This document shows, in pieces, positions 1 to 8,273 of a stretch of 64,000 nucleotides of DNA. The translations under genes were made by a program, and so were the position numbers. Each line of letters opens with the position of its first letter. The first letter of the stretch is position 1. The stretch is from F23-D06 sp045132055. Lineage in GTDB: Bacteria; Bacteroidota; Bacteroidia; Bacteroidales; WCHB1-69. A model generated the notes under the pieces. The model was given only the letters and a program-made list of their open reading frames with translations. It was not told the origin of the DNA and made no database searches. Where the stretch lies: positions 248,001 to 312,000 of the forward strand of contig JBGURP010000007.1 of assembly GCA_045132055.1 (NCBI GenBank), written 5' to 3'.

Positions 1-690
1 AGCATCAAGTGCAACATTTCAGCCGGCGGCAGCTACCTGCAGATATGGAAAAAGAGTCACAAGGAATCCGACAAACGCAACGCGTACAAATATCTCAACA
101 GAGCCATTAAACTGGACAGCAACGCTCTGAATGCGTACCTGCTATTGGGTGAATTGGAATTCCTGAATGGCAATTACGAGCAATCGTACAAGGCCTATCA
201 AACGGCCAGTCTCATCGATCCGACCAATTCGTTGGCGCAAGAAAACCTCAAGAAAGTGGCCTCACGGGTGGAGAATGATGAGATAAAGCCTGTTACCGAG
301 TTGCTGGATCTGGGAATACAGACGCAGGATGCAAGCAAGATACAGGAGGCTTATAAACTCATCAACAAATATCTGGAAAAGCATCCGGAAAGTCTGTTCG
401 CCCAAAATATCAAGGGAAACGTACTGGGGCGCGGATTTGGCCAGCTGGATGCTGCCATTGATGTTTATCAGCAGATTCTGGACAAAGATTCCACTTTCGA
501 GAGCGCCTGGGAAAACATGGGCATCGCATACGCCATCAAACGCGACTTCCTGAAAGCCGAGACGTGCCTGTTGCGTGCGCTGCAGCTTTCACCTGACAAC
601 GAGAACATCAAGCGTAACCTGTACTCCATGTACATCGACATGGGCGATACGCAAAAAGCGGAAGCCATGAAAGCCACTTTCGCACAATAA
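1..690 (+). CDS. TPR-repeat protein, C-terminal part (5' end outside the window)
   Basis: The frame is open from the first base, so this is the last 229 residues of a longer protein whose start lies upstream. A TTG at 145 is only an internal codon; translation before it continues the same helical pattern. At least four tetratricopeptide units are visible, with the usual W/L-G-Y-A-F-P spacing, for example around 'ALNAYLLLGELEFLNGNYEQ' and 'FESAWENMGIAYAIKRDFLK'. TPR arrays are protein-protein interaction scaffolds; in Bacteroidota they are common in periplasmic or outer-membrane assembly factors, but nothing here decides the partner. It ends 1 nt before a strong bidirectional terminator. The TPR call is firm; the specific role is unknown. 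Confidence 0.85.
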   Translation, partial: SIKCNISAGGSYLQIWKKSHKESDKRNAYKYLNRAIKLDSNALNAYLLLGELEFLNGNYEQSYKAYQTASLIDPTNSLAQENLKKVASRVENDEIKPVTELLDLGIQTQDASKIQEAYKLINKYLEKHPESLFAQNIKGNVLGRGFGQLDAAIDVYQQILDKDSTFESAWENMGIAYAIKRDFLKAETCLLRALQLSPDNENIKRNLYSMYIDMGDTQKAEAMKATFAQ

Positions 691-721
691 AAAAAGATGG
701 CCGCGATGCGGCCATCTTTTT
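691..721. terminator. Bidirectional intrinsic terminator
   Basis: A perfect 14-bp stem (AAAAAGATGGCCGC with its complement) around a 3-nt GAT loop. It has an A-run on the left and a T-run on the right, so it can stop transcription of the TPR gene from the left and of the minus-strand membrane protein from the right. Confidence 0.93.
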
Positions 722-739
722 CAAGCTAAACATTTTATA

Positions 740-1699
740 CTAGAACTTGTCGGCGTTGTCCACCAACAATTTGTTCTTCTTGTTGTAAGTAAGGAGCAGA
801 TAAACTTCCTCTGCCAAACAGAGCACCAGTACCACGATGGCGACGACCACCATATTACCATGGTTTGCTTTGTAGAACAGCGGGCCTTCTGAGAAGAATG
901 TCTTGAAGAGCACGAAGTTCATCAACCATACGCTGCACAGGGTCAGAATCCACCAAATACCCATGTGGATGCCTCTATTGTCCACCAGAGAATCCTTCTT
1001 GTCGGCGGGAATTGTTACAACGCCCTTGTCTTCCAGTATATAATCCGTTTCTTCCCAGATTTCTTTGAAGAAGCTGAGCGGTTTCATCAGATGATAAACC
1101 GGAATAAGCCAAGAGACGTATGACATCCAAGCAGGCATACCATCTTTCATCCAATGGGCGATATTATGAAGATTCTTGGAGTTCTTATAGTTCCAGGTGG
1201 CGAATGTGAGAATCTTGCACAGGAAAACAACCAAGGTAATCACTGCCATCACGATGAAAGCGGACTTGGTTTTGGCGTTATCCTCATTCATCTGATCCCA
1301 TTCAGCTTTCAGGGGAGTATATTCAGCCTCGTTCTGTGCGATTTGCTCCAGATGGCCGTCCATAATTTTCTTTTTCTCAGAAAGTGTGTTCTTGGTCACA
1401 GAGATGCTCTCTTCCAAAGCTTTTTTAGCATCTTTCTTGGCAGTCGGGAGCTTTTGTTGCAGAGTATCGAGCTTATATTGATAATAAGCAACCTCTGCGC
1501 TGTCCTGTTTCAGCGGATGCTGGGCCATGACATAGCTTTCATAAGCTTTCTCATAACCGGCTCTGGCCTCAACGACTTTGACATTTGTCTTGTCAAATTT
1601 CATCAGGAAGAGCATGGAAACCACGAATAAAACCAGCAGCAATACGTTGAGCAGAAGTGTCAACTTGCTCCACAAGGAATTGTCGGTAATGTTTTTCAT
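740..1699 (-). CDS. DUF4328-like membrane protein with a coiled-coil loop
   Basis: The 319-residue protein has an N-terminal membrane segment (about 12-34), a long charged, Lys/Glu-rich region of coiled-coil character (about 45-140) and then four more hydrophobic segments (about 146-166, 188-206, 245-268, 280-305). The stretch 'MSYVSWLIPVYHLMKPLSFFKEIWEETD' region resembles the conserved core of DUF4328 proteins, which have an 'IP..n...P....keiw' pattern. The function of that family is not known. The extracytoplasmic coiled coil between the first two membrane segments is an addition to the usual DUF4328 layout. It is a single-gene unit with its own promoter at 1746-1753. Membrane topology is confident; the family assignment is moderate. 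Confidence 0.6.
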   Translation of the reverse strand: MKNITDNSLWSKLTLLLNVLLLVLFVVSMLFLMKFDKTNVKVVEARAGYEKAYESYVMAQHPLKQDSAEVAYYQYKLDTLQQKLPTAKKDAKKALEESISVTKNTLSEKKKIMDGHLEQIAQNEAEYTPLKAEWDQMNEDNAKTKSAFIVMAVITLVVFLCKILTFATWNYKNSKNLHNIAHWMKDGMPAWMSYVSWLIPVYHLMKPLSFFKEIWEETDYILEDKGVVTIPADKKDSLVDNRGIHMGIWWILTLCSVWLMNFVLFKTFFSEGPLFYKANHGNMVVVAIVVLVLCLAEEVYLLLTYNKKNKLLVDNADKF

Positions 1700-1745
1700 A
1701 TTACAATATTATTTTATGTTACTAATTATCAATACAATATTAAGC

Positions 1746-1753
1746 CAAATATA
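1746..1753 (-). promoter_or_regulatory. Bacteroidota -7 element for the DUF4328 gene
   Basis: On the minus strand this reads TATATTTG, matching the TAnnTTTG consensus. It lies about 46 nt upstream of the start codon at 1699. Confidence 0.55.
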
Positions 1754-1848
1754 AATTTGGAAGCAGACGCAAAAGTAAAAAAAATATTTGGTATCAAGTG
1801 GGCTTTGACAAAAAAAAATGAAATATGGCGGTGTTATCAAAAAAAATG

Positions 1849-1856
1849 TATTTTTG
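1849..1856 (+). promoter_or_regulatory. -7 element for tRNA-Pro
   Basis: TATTTTTG matches TAnnTTTG and ends 15 nt before the mature tRNA 5' end, leaving a very short 5' leader for RNase P. Confidence 0.65.
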
Positions 1857-1871
1857 CAGCCTCAAAAACGG

Positions 1872-1944
1872 CGGGGTGTAGCGCAGTTGGTAGCGCGCTA
1901 CGTTCGGGACGTAGAGGCCGGAAGTTCGAGTCTTCTCACCCCGA
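1872..1944 (+). tRNA. tRNA-Pro (anticodon CGG)
   Basis: Seventy-three nucleotides fold into a canonical cloverleaf. The acceptor stem CGGGGTG pairs with CACCCCG; the D stem is GCGC/GCGC; the anticodon stem is CTACG/CGTAG around the loop TTCGGGA, giving anticodon CGG, which reads CCG proline codons; the T arm carries TTCGAGT. The T stem contains one G-T wobble. The discriminator base is A. CCA is not encoded and would have to be added after transcription. A terminator follows 8 nt later, so this is a monocistronic tRNA unit. Confidence 0.95.
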
Positions 1945-1952
1945 CAAAAAAA

Positions 1953-1979
1953 GGCAATCCGAAATGGATTGCCTTTTTT
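1953..1979 (+). terminator. Intrinsic terminator of tRNA-Pro
   Basis: Perfect 8-bp stem GGCAATCC/GGATTGCC, loop GAAAT, followed by six T residues and preceded by an A-run. Confidence 0.93.
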
Positions 1980-1980
1980 A

Positions 1981-2013
1981 GATTAGAGATTATAGATGAG
2001 AGATTAGAGATAA
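1981..2013. repeat. Low-complexity GATTAGAGAT repeats
   Basis: Two imperfect copies of a GATTAGAGATwAT unit lie between the tRNA terminator and the end of the convergent phosphorylase gene. I see no gene or fold in them. Confidence 0.5.
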
Positions 2014-2029
2014 TAAGTCTCTCTCCTCT

Positions 2030-2890
2030 TTAGAACCGGTCAAGTACAGTCCTGCACAATTCTTGCATCAAGCCGTGATAATCATCCAGAAACTTGCCGG
2101 TGACGCGATTGGCAATAATCAAACACACCGTCAACGGTTTGTGGCCTAAGACGTTACAAAGACCATAAATAGCGGAGCATTCCATCTCCATATTGGTGAT
2201 AGTAAGTCCGTTATGGTTGAAAGATTCGATTTTGCGATTCAAGTCGGGGTACATGAGTTTCGCGCGGACCTGCCGTCCTTGCGGACCGAAGAAGCCGGGG
2301 GCGCTGATGGTAACTCCGTGTATCATGTCGTGGCCAATGCACTGCAACAGTTCCTCGCTGGCTGGCGTGCAGTAGGGATAAGGCAGCCGGTCGTTCCACC
2401 CCGTATGCTGCACAAAGGCATCCACCAAGTCTTCCTCATTCAGTTTCCTGCAGTCGTAGAACTGCAGCACACCATCGATGCCGAAGCCGTGCGCCGAAGC
2501 CACGAACGAGCCGCACTCTATGTCGGGCTGCAAGGCACCTGACGTGCCGATGCGGACCACATTCAGTGTCCTGTGTTCCTTCTTTACCTCACGTGCTTGC
2601 AAATCAATATTTGCCACGGCATCCAATTCCGTCATGACAATATCAATATTGTCAGTTCCCATACCGGTGGAAATCGCGGACACACGTTTCCCTTTATACG
2701 TTCCAGTATGAGTAATCAATTCCCTATTTTGCTTTTTCAGTTCCACAGAGTCGAACAGGGCGGAAATCATGGGCACGCGGCCTGGGTCACCGACCAGGAT
2801 GATGTTATCAGCCAAATCTTCCGCGTGGATATTGAGGTGATAGATAGCCCCGTCGTTTTGCAGAGGCAATTCAGATGCAGGTATCTTCAT
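2030..2890 (-). CDS. udp: Nucleoside phosphorylase (uridine phosphorylase type)
   Basis: Cytosolic nucleoside-salvage enzyme of the PNP/UDP superfamily, which splits a nucleoside with phosphate into base and ribose 1-phosphate. Visible motifs in the 286 residues are the phosphate-binding 'VGDPGR' near residue 33, 'STGMGTDN' near 74, 'RIGTSGALQ' near 115, and 'NMEMECSAIYGL' near 235, the ribose-binding Met-Glu motif. Bacteroidota members are usually annotated as uridine phosphorylase, but purine preference cannot be excluded from sequence. It is transcribed away from ricT from a head-to-head promoter pair at 2916-2944. Family membership is certain; substrate is likely uridine. Confidence 0.88.
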   Translation of the reverse strand: MKIPASELPLQNDGAIYHLNIHAEDLADNIILVGDPGRVPMISALFDSVELKKQNRELITHTGTYKGKRVSAISTGMGTDNIDIVMTELDAVANIDLQAREVKKEHRTLNVVRIGTSGALQPDIECGSFVASAHGFGIDGVLQFYDCRKLNEEDLVDAFVQHTGWNDRLPYPYCTPASEELLQCIGHDMIHGVTISAPGFFGPQGRQVRAKLMYPDLNRKIESFNHNGLTITNMEMECSAIYGLCNVLGHKPLTVCLIIANRVTGKFLDDYHGLMQELCRTVLDRF

Positions 2891-2915
2891 AATGGCAATA
2901 TTTTAATCGAAAGTG

Positions 2916-2944
2916 CAAAGATACAAAAACCTTTTGTATCTTTG
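2916..2944. promoter_or_regulatory. Head-to-head promoters inside a 13-bp inverted repeat
   Basis: The arms CAAAGATACAAAA (2916-2928) and TTTTGTATCTTTG (2932-2944) are perfect inverted copies around ACC. Each arm holds a TATCTTTG -7 element: minus strand 2916-2923 for the phosphorylase, plus strand 2937-2944 for ricT. The boxes are 13 nt apart, so two polymerases could not sit there at once. Confidence 0.75.
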
Positions 2945-2965
2945 CCGCCTTAATTTTATATATAG

Positions 2966-4414
2966 ATGGAAAACACTACTGGAGAGAATAAACATAACAA
3001 CCACAGACATAAACGTCACAACAGACCTCGTAATAATCAACAGGAAAGAAACCAAAATCGCCAACTGAAAGAAGAGCGGGAAAACATCACAGAAACACCG
3101 GAACAGGACATTCCTGCGGACGACCAGCTGCAAAGCCAGACCGAAATCAATGCGGTAGTAGAAGATGACGATCCTGATGATATCGGCAACATTTCCGACA
3201 TCGAGCCAAAAAAGGTGGTGAAGCATGTCACAGACGACGACAAGGACCACACACAGGCTGAGGATTGGGAGAAATATTTGGACATTGACATCCGCACGGG
3301 ATTGTCTCCTGAATCCGCCAAAATAGCCGAGAACATCTTCCTGACCCGTGGTTTGAGTGACACGCCGGAGCCAGAGAGCACGCACTGCAAGCAGTACCAA
3401 TACAATGCCTGCAAACTGCCCACCTACGACTGGATCTCCAAGCTGGATATTTCGCTGGATTACACCGAGTTCCCTATTGCAGAGGTCCGTTTCAAGAACA
3501 GCCATAAGGATTTCTACCTGCTGCCGCAGGAGGGCGTTTTCAAGGTAGGTGACATTGTGGCGGTGGAATCGAATCCCGGTCACGACATCGGCATTATTTC
3601 CATGCTGGGTCTGCAGGTAAAACGCCAGCTGGAGCACAAGCGCATCGCGCCGGAGAACGTGACAAAAAAACTGTACCGAACGGCCCGCTACGCCGACATA
3701 GAGGAGTGGATCGCTACTGTGGGATTGGAGCACGAAACCATGCTCAAGTCGCGCTACACCGCTTGGGACCTCAACCTGAAGATGAAGGTGAACGACGTGG
3801 AGTACCAGGGCGACGGCACCAAGGCCATCTTCTACTATTCGGCAGAAGAGCGCGTGGATTTCCGTGAGCTGATCAAGATTCTGGCCGAGTTGTTCCACAT
3901 CCGTATCGAAATGCGCCAAATCGGCGTGCGCCAGGAGGCAGCCCGCCTCGGAGGCCTCGGTTCCTGTGGCCGCGAGCTCTGCTGCTCGTCATGGCTCACC
4001 AACTTCCAGTCCGTGTCCACCAACACTGCCCGTACCCAGCAGCTCTCGCTCAACCCGCAGAAGCTGGCCGGCATGTGCGGCAAACTCAAATGCTGCCTCA
4101 ACTTCGAACAGGACACCTACCTACAGGAACTCAAGGAATTTCCCGCTCCGAATATCCATCTGAAAACAAAAAAAGGCAAGGGTTTCTATAACAAAATCGA
4201 CATCTTCAAAAAGATTGTCTGGTATTCTTACGCCGACGACCCATCTACCATCTTCGCCCTGCCTTTGGACAAGGTGAAACAGATCATCAAGATGAACGAA
4301 AGCGGCAAATACCCCGACACCCTTGAAGAGTTCGCCAGCGTGAACCAGAAGAAGGTGGATGAGGGCAACAACTACAGCATGGACGAGCTCAAGAACATCG
4401 CTGACGAAAAATAG
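2966..4414 (+). CDS. ricT: PSP1-domain protein RicT/YaaT-like
   Basis: The 482-residue protein has a long, charged, Asn/Gln/Asp-rich N-terminal region (1-130) that looks disordered. A PSP1 C-terminal domain follows (roughly 200-400), with the cysteine signatures 'CGRELCC' (C334, C339, C340) and, about 37 residues on, 'CGKLKCC'. In Bacillus, RicT (YaaT) is part of the Fe-S-containing Ric complex that controls RNase Y-dependent RNA processing; the same cysteine pattern suggests metal or Fe-S binding here. In Bacteroidota the gene commonly stands next to gldH, as it does here with a 22-nt gap, and the two are probably cotranscribed. Whether it acts on RNA or on gliding/secretion in this phylum is not settled by the sequence. 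Confidence 0.85.
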   Translation: MENTTGENKHNNHRHKRHNRPRNNQQERNQNRQLKEERENITETPEQDIPADDQLQSQTEINAVVEDDDPDDIGNISDIEPKKVVKHVTDDDKDHTQAEDWEKYLDIDIRTGLSPESAKIAENIFLTRGLSDTPEPESTHCKQYQYNACKLPTYDWISKLDISLDYTEFPIAEVRFKNSHKDFYLLPQEGVFKVGDIVAVESNPGHDIGIISMLGLQVKRQLEHKRIAPENVTKKLYRTARYADIEEWIATVGLEHETMLKSRYTAWDLNLKMKVNDVEYQGDGTKAIFYYSAEERVDFRELIKILAELFHIRIEMRQIGVRQEAARLGGLGSCGRELCCSSWLTNFQSVSTNTARTQQLSLNPQKLAGMCGKLKCCLNFEQDTYLQELKEFPAPNIHLKTKKGKGFYNKIDIFKKIVWYSYADDPSTIFALPLDKVKQIIKMNESGKYPDTLEEFASVNQKKVDEGNNYSMDELKNIADEK

Positions 4415-4436
4415 TAACGGATTAGCACTTGCAACT

Positions 4437-4901
4437 ATGAAAAAGATTGTCTGGCTGATATTTGCGATCGTTTTGGTTTGCACCTCGTGCAACAAGAATG
4501 TCTTTTACAGCGACATCCAGAACCTGCCCGACGAGAAGTGGGACATCAAGAAACCGCTGACATTCACGGTCGATATCACCGACTCGATGCAGTATTTCGA
4601 CATGTACATGCATGTGCGCAACACCACCGACTTCCAAACGCAGAACTTCTATGTGTTCATGAACACGAAATACCCCGACGGGCACTGCGAGCAGGACACA
4701 TTGGGGTTCATTTTGTGCGACAAGTTCGGCAAATGGACGGGCAAAGGCCAGGGGCGCATCAAGGACAACAAGTTCCTGTTCCAGCCCAATGTGCGGTTCC
4801 CTTTCAACGGCACGTACACCTTCACCATCACGCAGGGCATGCGCGAGGATGTGGTGACCGGCATCAGCGATTTCGGCATCACCCTGGAGAAGCACCAATA
4901 G
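4437..4901 (+). CDS. gldH: GldH family lipoprotein
   Basis: A 154-residue lipoprotein: start ATG at 4437, hydrophobic signal sequence, and lipobox 'LVCTSC' with the lipidated Cys near residue 19. I place the start there because the longer in-frame extension back into ricT lacks a signal peptide. Length and sequence features ('YFDMYMHVRNTTDFQTQNFYVF', C-terminal 'GISDFGITLEK') fit GldH, an accessory protein found with gliding motility and type IX secretion genes in Bacteroidota. Non-gliding members of the phylum carry it too. It follows ricT directly and is convergent with rsgA, with only 2 nt between their stop codons and no terminator visible. Confidence 0.85.
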   Translation: MKKIVWLIFAIVLVCTSCNKNVFYSDIQNLPDEKWDIKKPLTFTVDITDSMQYFDMYMHVRNTTDFQTQNFYVFMNTKYPDGHCEQDTLGFILCDKFGKWTGKGQGRIKDNKFLFQPNVRFPFNGTYTFTITQGMREDVVTGISDFGITLEKHQ

Positions 4902-4903
4902 TA

Positions 4904-5836
4904 TTATTCCAGCTGCCAGTCGGCTAGCTTCATGTCGTCGTCCAAAAGGATGGCGAGATAATTCATGTATCGTGATTCGGCAATATCGCCGCGCTCAACG
5001 GCTTCGCGCACCGCGCAGCCGGGCTCGTGCGTGTGCGAGCAGTCATCGAACTTGCATTTGTTATTGTATGCCCGGATTTCCGGAAAATAATCCCGTATCT
5101 CTTCTTTGGAATATTGTATCAACCCGAACTCCTTGATGCCGGGTGTGTCCATGACATAGCCGCCGGCTAACGGAAACATCTCCGCGAAGGTGGTCGTGTG
5201 GCGGCCTTTGAGATGCTGCCGCGAGATCTCCCCCACGCGCAGATCCAACGCAGGGTCCAGACAAGTGATCAGTGCAGACTTGCCCGTGCCGGAATGCCCG
5301 CTGAACAGGGCCACCCCGCCCGCCATTCTCCGGCGCAAGTCCTCCACCCCCTCGCCCGTGACAGCCGAGGTGCACACCGCTTCATAGCCAATCTTGGTGT
5401 ACAACTCCGCCAACTGACGCACCAATTCCCGCTCCTGCTCCGTATAGATGTCCATCTTGTTGAATACCAAACAGACCGGTATGCGGAAACCCTCGGCAGA
5501 CACCAAGAAGCGGTCGATGAACCCCAACGAGGTTCTCGGCTCCTTCAGCGTCACCAACAGGAAACAAACATCGATGTTGGCGGCAATCACATGGCTGATT
5601 TTGGAAAGATTGGTGGATTTGCGCTCGATGAAATTGCGCCGTTGCTCAATCTGCGTGATTGTCCCCGTGCCGTCCTCCTCCAACTCAAATTCCACCCAGT
5701 CGCCCACCACCACAGGGTTGGTGTGCTTGATACCTTTGATGCGGAACTGCCCGCGCAGGCGGCACTGCACCACCTGCCCGTCGGCCTGACGGGCCTGGTA
5801 CCAGCTGCCGGTGGATTTGGTGATGAGGGCTCTCAT
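4904..5836 (-). CDS. rsgA: Ribosome-assembly GTPase RsgA
   Basis: Circularly permuted GTPase that checks late maturation of the 30S subunit. An OB-fold domain (about 1-75) is followed by the permuted G domain, with G4 'NKMD' before the P-loop 'GHSGTGKS' (about 180-187) and then 'DTPG'. The C-terminal zinc knuckle has the C...CxH...C ligands in 'NKCKFDDCSHTHEPGCAV'. I use the ATG at 5836 ('MRALITK'); the open frame runs four codons further to a TTG that seems less likely. It is last in a minus-strand run hpt-adk-dxr-rsgA, 36 nt after dxr. Confidence 0.95.
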   Translation of the reverse strand: MRALITKSTGSWYQARQADGQVVQCRLRGQFRIKGIKHTNPVVVGDWVEFELEEDGTGTITQIEQRRNFIERKSTNLSKISHVIAANIDVCFLLVTLKEPRTSLGFIDRFLVSAEGFRIPVCLVFNKMDIYTEQERELVRQLAELYTKIGYEAVCTSAVTGEGVEDLRRRMAGGVALFSGHSGTGKSALITCLDPALDLRVGEISRQHLKGRHTTTFAEMFPLAGGYVMDTPGIKEFGLIQYSKEEIRDYFPEIRAYNNKCKFDDCSHTHEPGCAVREAVERGDIAESRYMNYLAILLDDDMKLADWQLE

Positions 5837-5872
5837 ATATTGGGACAATATGGGGCATGATGGGGCGAATGA

Positions 5873-7036
5873 TCATGCGCCCCTACACATGCGGTTCTTC
5901 GTTTCTTTATCGATAGACAGGTATTCTTCCACGCTTTGCGGCACACAGAAATCGGTCCTGGACAATGCGTTCTCAATGAGGGCAGGAATATCTGCATAGC
6001 GGATTTTCTCTTGCAGGAACCATTGCACCGCAACCTCGTTGGCAGCGTTCATGACGCAAGGCATGCAACCGCCCATCTCAGAGGCCTTGTACGCAATATT
6101 CAAGCACGGGAACGCATCCAAGTCGGGCTTCTCGAAAGTGAGTTGAGGGTAATCTGCGAAATTGAGGCGCGGGAAGTTGTTTTCCAAGCGGAACGGATAG
6201 GTAATCGCATACTGGATTGGCAATTTCATGTCGGGCAGGCCAAGTTGCGCCTTGATGGAGCCGTCTTGGAATTGCACCAGCGAATGGACAATGGATTGCG
6301 GATGAACCACCACCTCAATGTTTTGGATGGGAACATCGAACAGCCACTTGGCTTCAATCACCTCCAATCCTTTGTTCATGAGCGTGGAGCTGTCGATGGT
6401 CACTTTGGGGCCCATGTTCCAGTTGGGGTGCTTGAGCGCCATCTCCAATGTTACCTTCTCCAGCTTTTCTTTTGACCATCCGCGGAACGGACCGCCGGAG
6501 GCCGTGATAATCAGCTTTTCGATGGGATTGAAGTGCTCGCCTGCCAGAGACTGAAAGATGGCAGAGTGCTCCGAATCGACAGGATATATCGGTGTTTTGT
6601 TCTCTTTAGCCTTGCGGGTCATCAGCTCGCCGGCCACCACCAACGTCTCTTTGTTGGCGAGAGCCAGTTGCTTGCCACATTCAATGGCGTGATACGCAGG
6701 TCGCAAACCTGCCACACCCACAATGCAAGACAACACCATATCCACGCACTCCATCTCGCACACATCGCATAGCGACTGCTCGCCGCAAAAGACTTTGATG
6801 TCTTCATCGGCAAGCGCTTCCTTCACTTTCTTGTACGCCGCTTCCTGCACCACCACCACGATGTTGGGCTTGTAGGTCCGCGCCTGCTGAATCAGCAGGT
6901 CTGCGCTGGAATTGGCCGCAATGACCTCCAGTTGCAACAGGTCGGGGTACTGCGCAATCACTTGCAGCGACTGCACGCCCATGGATCCGGTAGAGCCCAA
7001 GAGGGCTATCCGGCGTTTATGCTCCTGTCCGTCCAT
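5873..7036 (-). CDS. dxr: 1-deoxy-D-xylulose 5-phosphate reductoisomerase
   Basis: NADPH-dependent enzyme that converts DXP to MEP, the committed step of the non-mevalonate isoprenoid pathway; ispH of the same pathway lies at 20.6 kb. The 387 residues match the family length. NADPH site 'LGSTGSMG' lies near the N-terminus; 'NKETLV', the metal-site 'VDSEHSAIFQ', and 'ASGGPFRGW' follow in order. I choose the ATG at 7036, which overlaps the adk stop codon as TAATG, rather than an upstream start inside adk. The overlap suggests translational coupling with adk. Confidence 0.96.
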   Translation of the reverse strand: MDGQEHKRRIALLGSTGSMGVQSLQVIAQYPDLLQLEVIAANSSADLLIQQARTYKPNIVVVVQEAAYKKVKEALADEDIKVFCGEQSLCDVCEMECVDMVLSCIVGVAGLRPAYHAIECGKQLALANKETLVVAGELMTRKAKENKTPIYPVDSEHSAIFQSLAGEHFNPIEKLIITASGGPFRGWSKEKLEKVTLEMALKHPNWNMGPKVTIDSSTLMNKGLEVIEAKWLFDVPIQNIEVVVHPQSIVHSLVQFQDGSIKAQLGLPDMKLPIQYAITYPFRLENNFPRLNFADYPQLTFEKPDLDAFPCLNIAYKASEMGGCMPCVMNAANEVAVQWFLQEKIRYADIPALIENALSRTDFCVPQSVEEYLSIDKETKNRMCRGA

Positions 7037-7611
7037 TATCTGTGACTGTCTATGGTAGCGCAAATGTCAGCAAACACGTGCTCGATGTCCTGCATGCCGT
7101 TCAGTTGGATGAGCTTGCCCTGCTGCTTGTAGTAATCCACCAAGGGCATCGTCTGATCAAAGAAATTAGCCACGCGGGCTTTCACTGTTTCAGGCGTGTC
7201 ATCAGCGCGGTTTTCCAGCTGGGCACGTTTAAGGATACGTTTTTCAACTTCTTCCATCTCCACATAGAGATAGAGTACCATGCTGATATTCAAATCTTTA
7301 AAGAGGTTCTTATCATCCAGCATCTCAGCCTGCTTGATAGTGCGTGGCACGCCATCGAAGATGAAACCTTTGCTGTCAGCATGTTTCTGGATATGATTGT
7401 TGAGCATTCCCAACGTGATATCATCCGGGCAGAGGTCGCCACGGTTGATGATTTCCTGGGCTTTCAAACCCAGCGGAGTCTTGTGCGAAATCTCGTAACG
7501 GAAAAGGTCCCCAGTAGAGACATGATCAAAACCATATTTTTCGGCAATCAGCTTTGCCTGCGTGCCCTTGCCACTGCCGGGGGCACCAAAAAGAACAATA
7601 TTCGTCTGCAT
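7036..7611 (-). CDS. adk: Adenylate kinase, short form
   Basis: Interconverts ATP + AMP and 2 ADP in the cytosol. The 191-residue protein begins with the P-loop 'GAPGSGKGTQ', followed by 'STGDLFR' (AMP site) and 'FDGVPRT', in which Val replaces the usual Phe. The LID is the short type without zinc cysteines, normal for Bacteroidota. It sits 28 nt after hpt and overlaps dxr by one base pair of start/stop codons, so nucleotide salvage and isoprenoid genes share one transcript. Confidence 0.96.
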   Translation of the reverse strand: MQTNIVLFGAPGSGKGTQAKLIAEKYGFDHVSTGDLFRYEISHKTPLGLKAQEIINRGDLCPDDITLGMLNNHIQKHADSKGFIFDGVPRTIKQAEMLDDKNLFKDLNISMVLYLYVEMEEVEKRILKRAQLENRADDTPETVKARVANFFDQTMPLVDYYKQQGKLIQLNGMQDIEHVFADICATIDSHR

Positions 7612-7639
7612 AATCTTATTTAAAAAAATTAAAATTCAA

Positions 7640-8185
7640 TTAATCATCTATCTTCAGCTGATAGATATCCGGAAGATTCCTGCCATATCCGTCATAGTCG
7701 AGTCCGCGCCCAACAACAAATTTGTTGGGGATGGAGAAAGCACAGTAATGGATTGGCAAGTCCAGCTTGTAAGCCTCCGGTTTGTAAGTCATGGTGGCGA
7801 TGCGCAGGTCTTTGACCCCAGCTTCCGTGAGCATGTCCACCAGATGTTGGTAAGTGCGTCCTGTGTCAACGATATCCTCGAGAACGAGCACGCGTTTGCC
7901 GTGCAGATCGTCCGTAAGGCCGATGAGGTTCTTCACCACATTAGTGGAGCTGGTTCCACTGTAAGAAGAAAGTTTCACACAGGAGATTTTGCATTTGATG
8001 GTCAACTTTTTCAGCAGATCCACAGCGAAGACAATCGCGCCGTTGAGTGTCACCAGCAGGATAGGATCGTCGTCCTTGTAATCCTTGTTAATCTGATCGG
8101 CCACCTTTTGAATTGCGGCATCTATCTCCGCACTAGGAATAAACTTGACAAATGTCTTGTCTAAAATAGTAACTGAATCCATCAT
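7640..8185 (-). CDS. hpt: Hypoxanthine phosphoribosyltransferase
   Basis: Purine-salvage enzyme that joins hypoxanthine or guanine to PRPP. The 181-residue protein shows the type I PRTase signature 'VLVLEDIVDTGRT' (about 100-112), an early 'LVTLNGAIVF' PRPP loop and the flexible-loop 'KLSSYSGTSS'. Two adjacent ATG codons (8185 and 8182) are possible starts. It is first in the minus-strand run hpt-adk-dxr-rsgA, with a -7 element at 8207-8214 just upstream. Confidence 0.94.
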   Translation of the reverse strand: MMDSVTILDKTFVKFIPSAEIDAAIQKVADQINKDYKDDDPILLVTLNGAIVFAVDLLKKLTIKCKISCVKLSSYSGTSSTNVVKNLIGLTDDLHGKRVLVLEDIVDTGRTYQHLVDMLTEAGVKDLRIATMTYKPEAYKLDLPIHYCAFSIPNKFVVGRGLDYDGYGRNLPDIYQLKIDD

Positions 8186-8206
8186 AAACGTTTAGCAAAT
8201 CGCTGG

Positions 8207-8214
8207 CAAAAGTA
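8207..8214 (-). promoter_or_regulatory. -7 element for the hpt-adk-dxr-rsgA run
   Basis: Minus-strand TACTTTTG (TAnnTTTG consensus), 21 nt upstream of the first hpt ATG. It is divergent from the promoter at 8247-8254. Confidence 0.65.
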
Positions 8215-8246
8215 CAAAATTGTTATGAAAAAATACATATTTTTGT

Positions 8247-8254
8247 TATTTTTG
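8247..8254 (+). promoter_or_regulatory. -7 element for the lipid-exporter gene run
   Basis: TATTTTTG matches TAnnTTTG. The start codon at 8274 follows after 19 nt, implying a 5' leader of only about a dozen bases. Confidence 0.65.
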
Positions 8255-8273
8255 CACCCTCAAAAAATAGGGG

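Noticed and set aside
2903..3919. 338-residue minus-strand frame opposite ricT
   Set aside because: Antisense shadow of ricT; no domain, and it would run through the head-to-head promoter.
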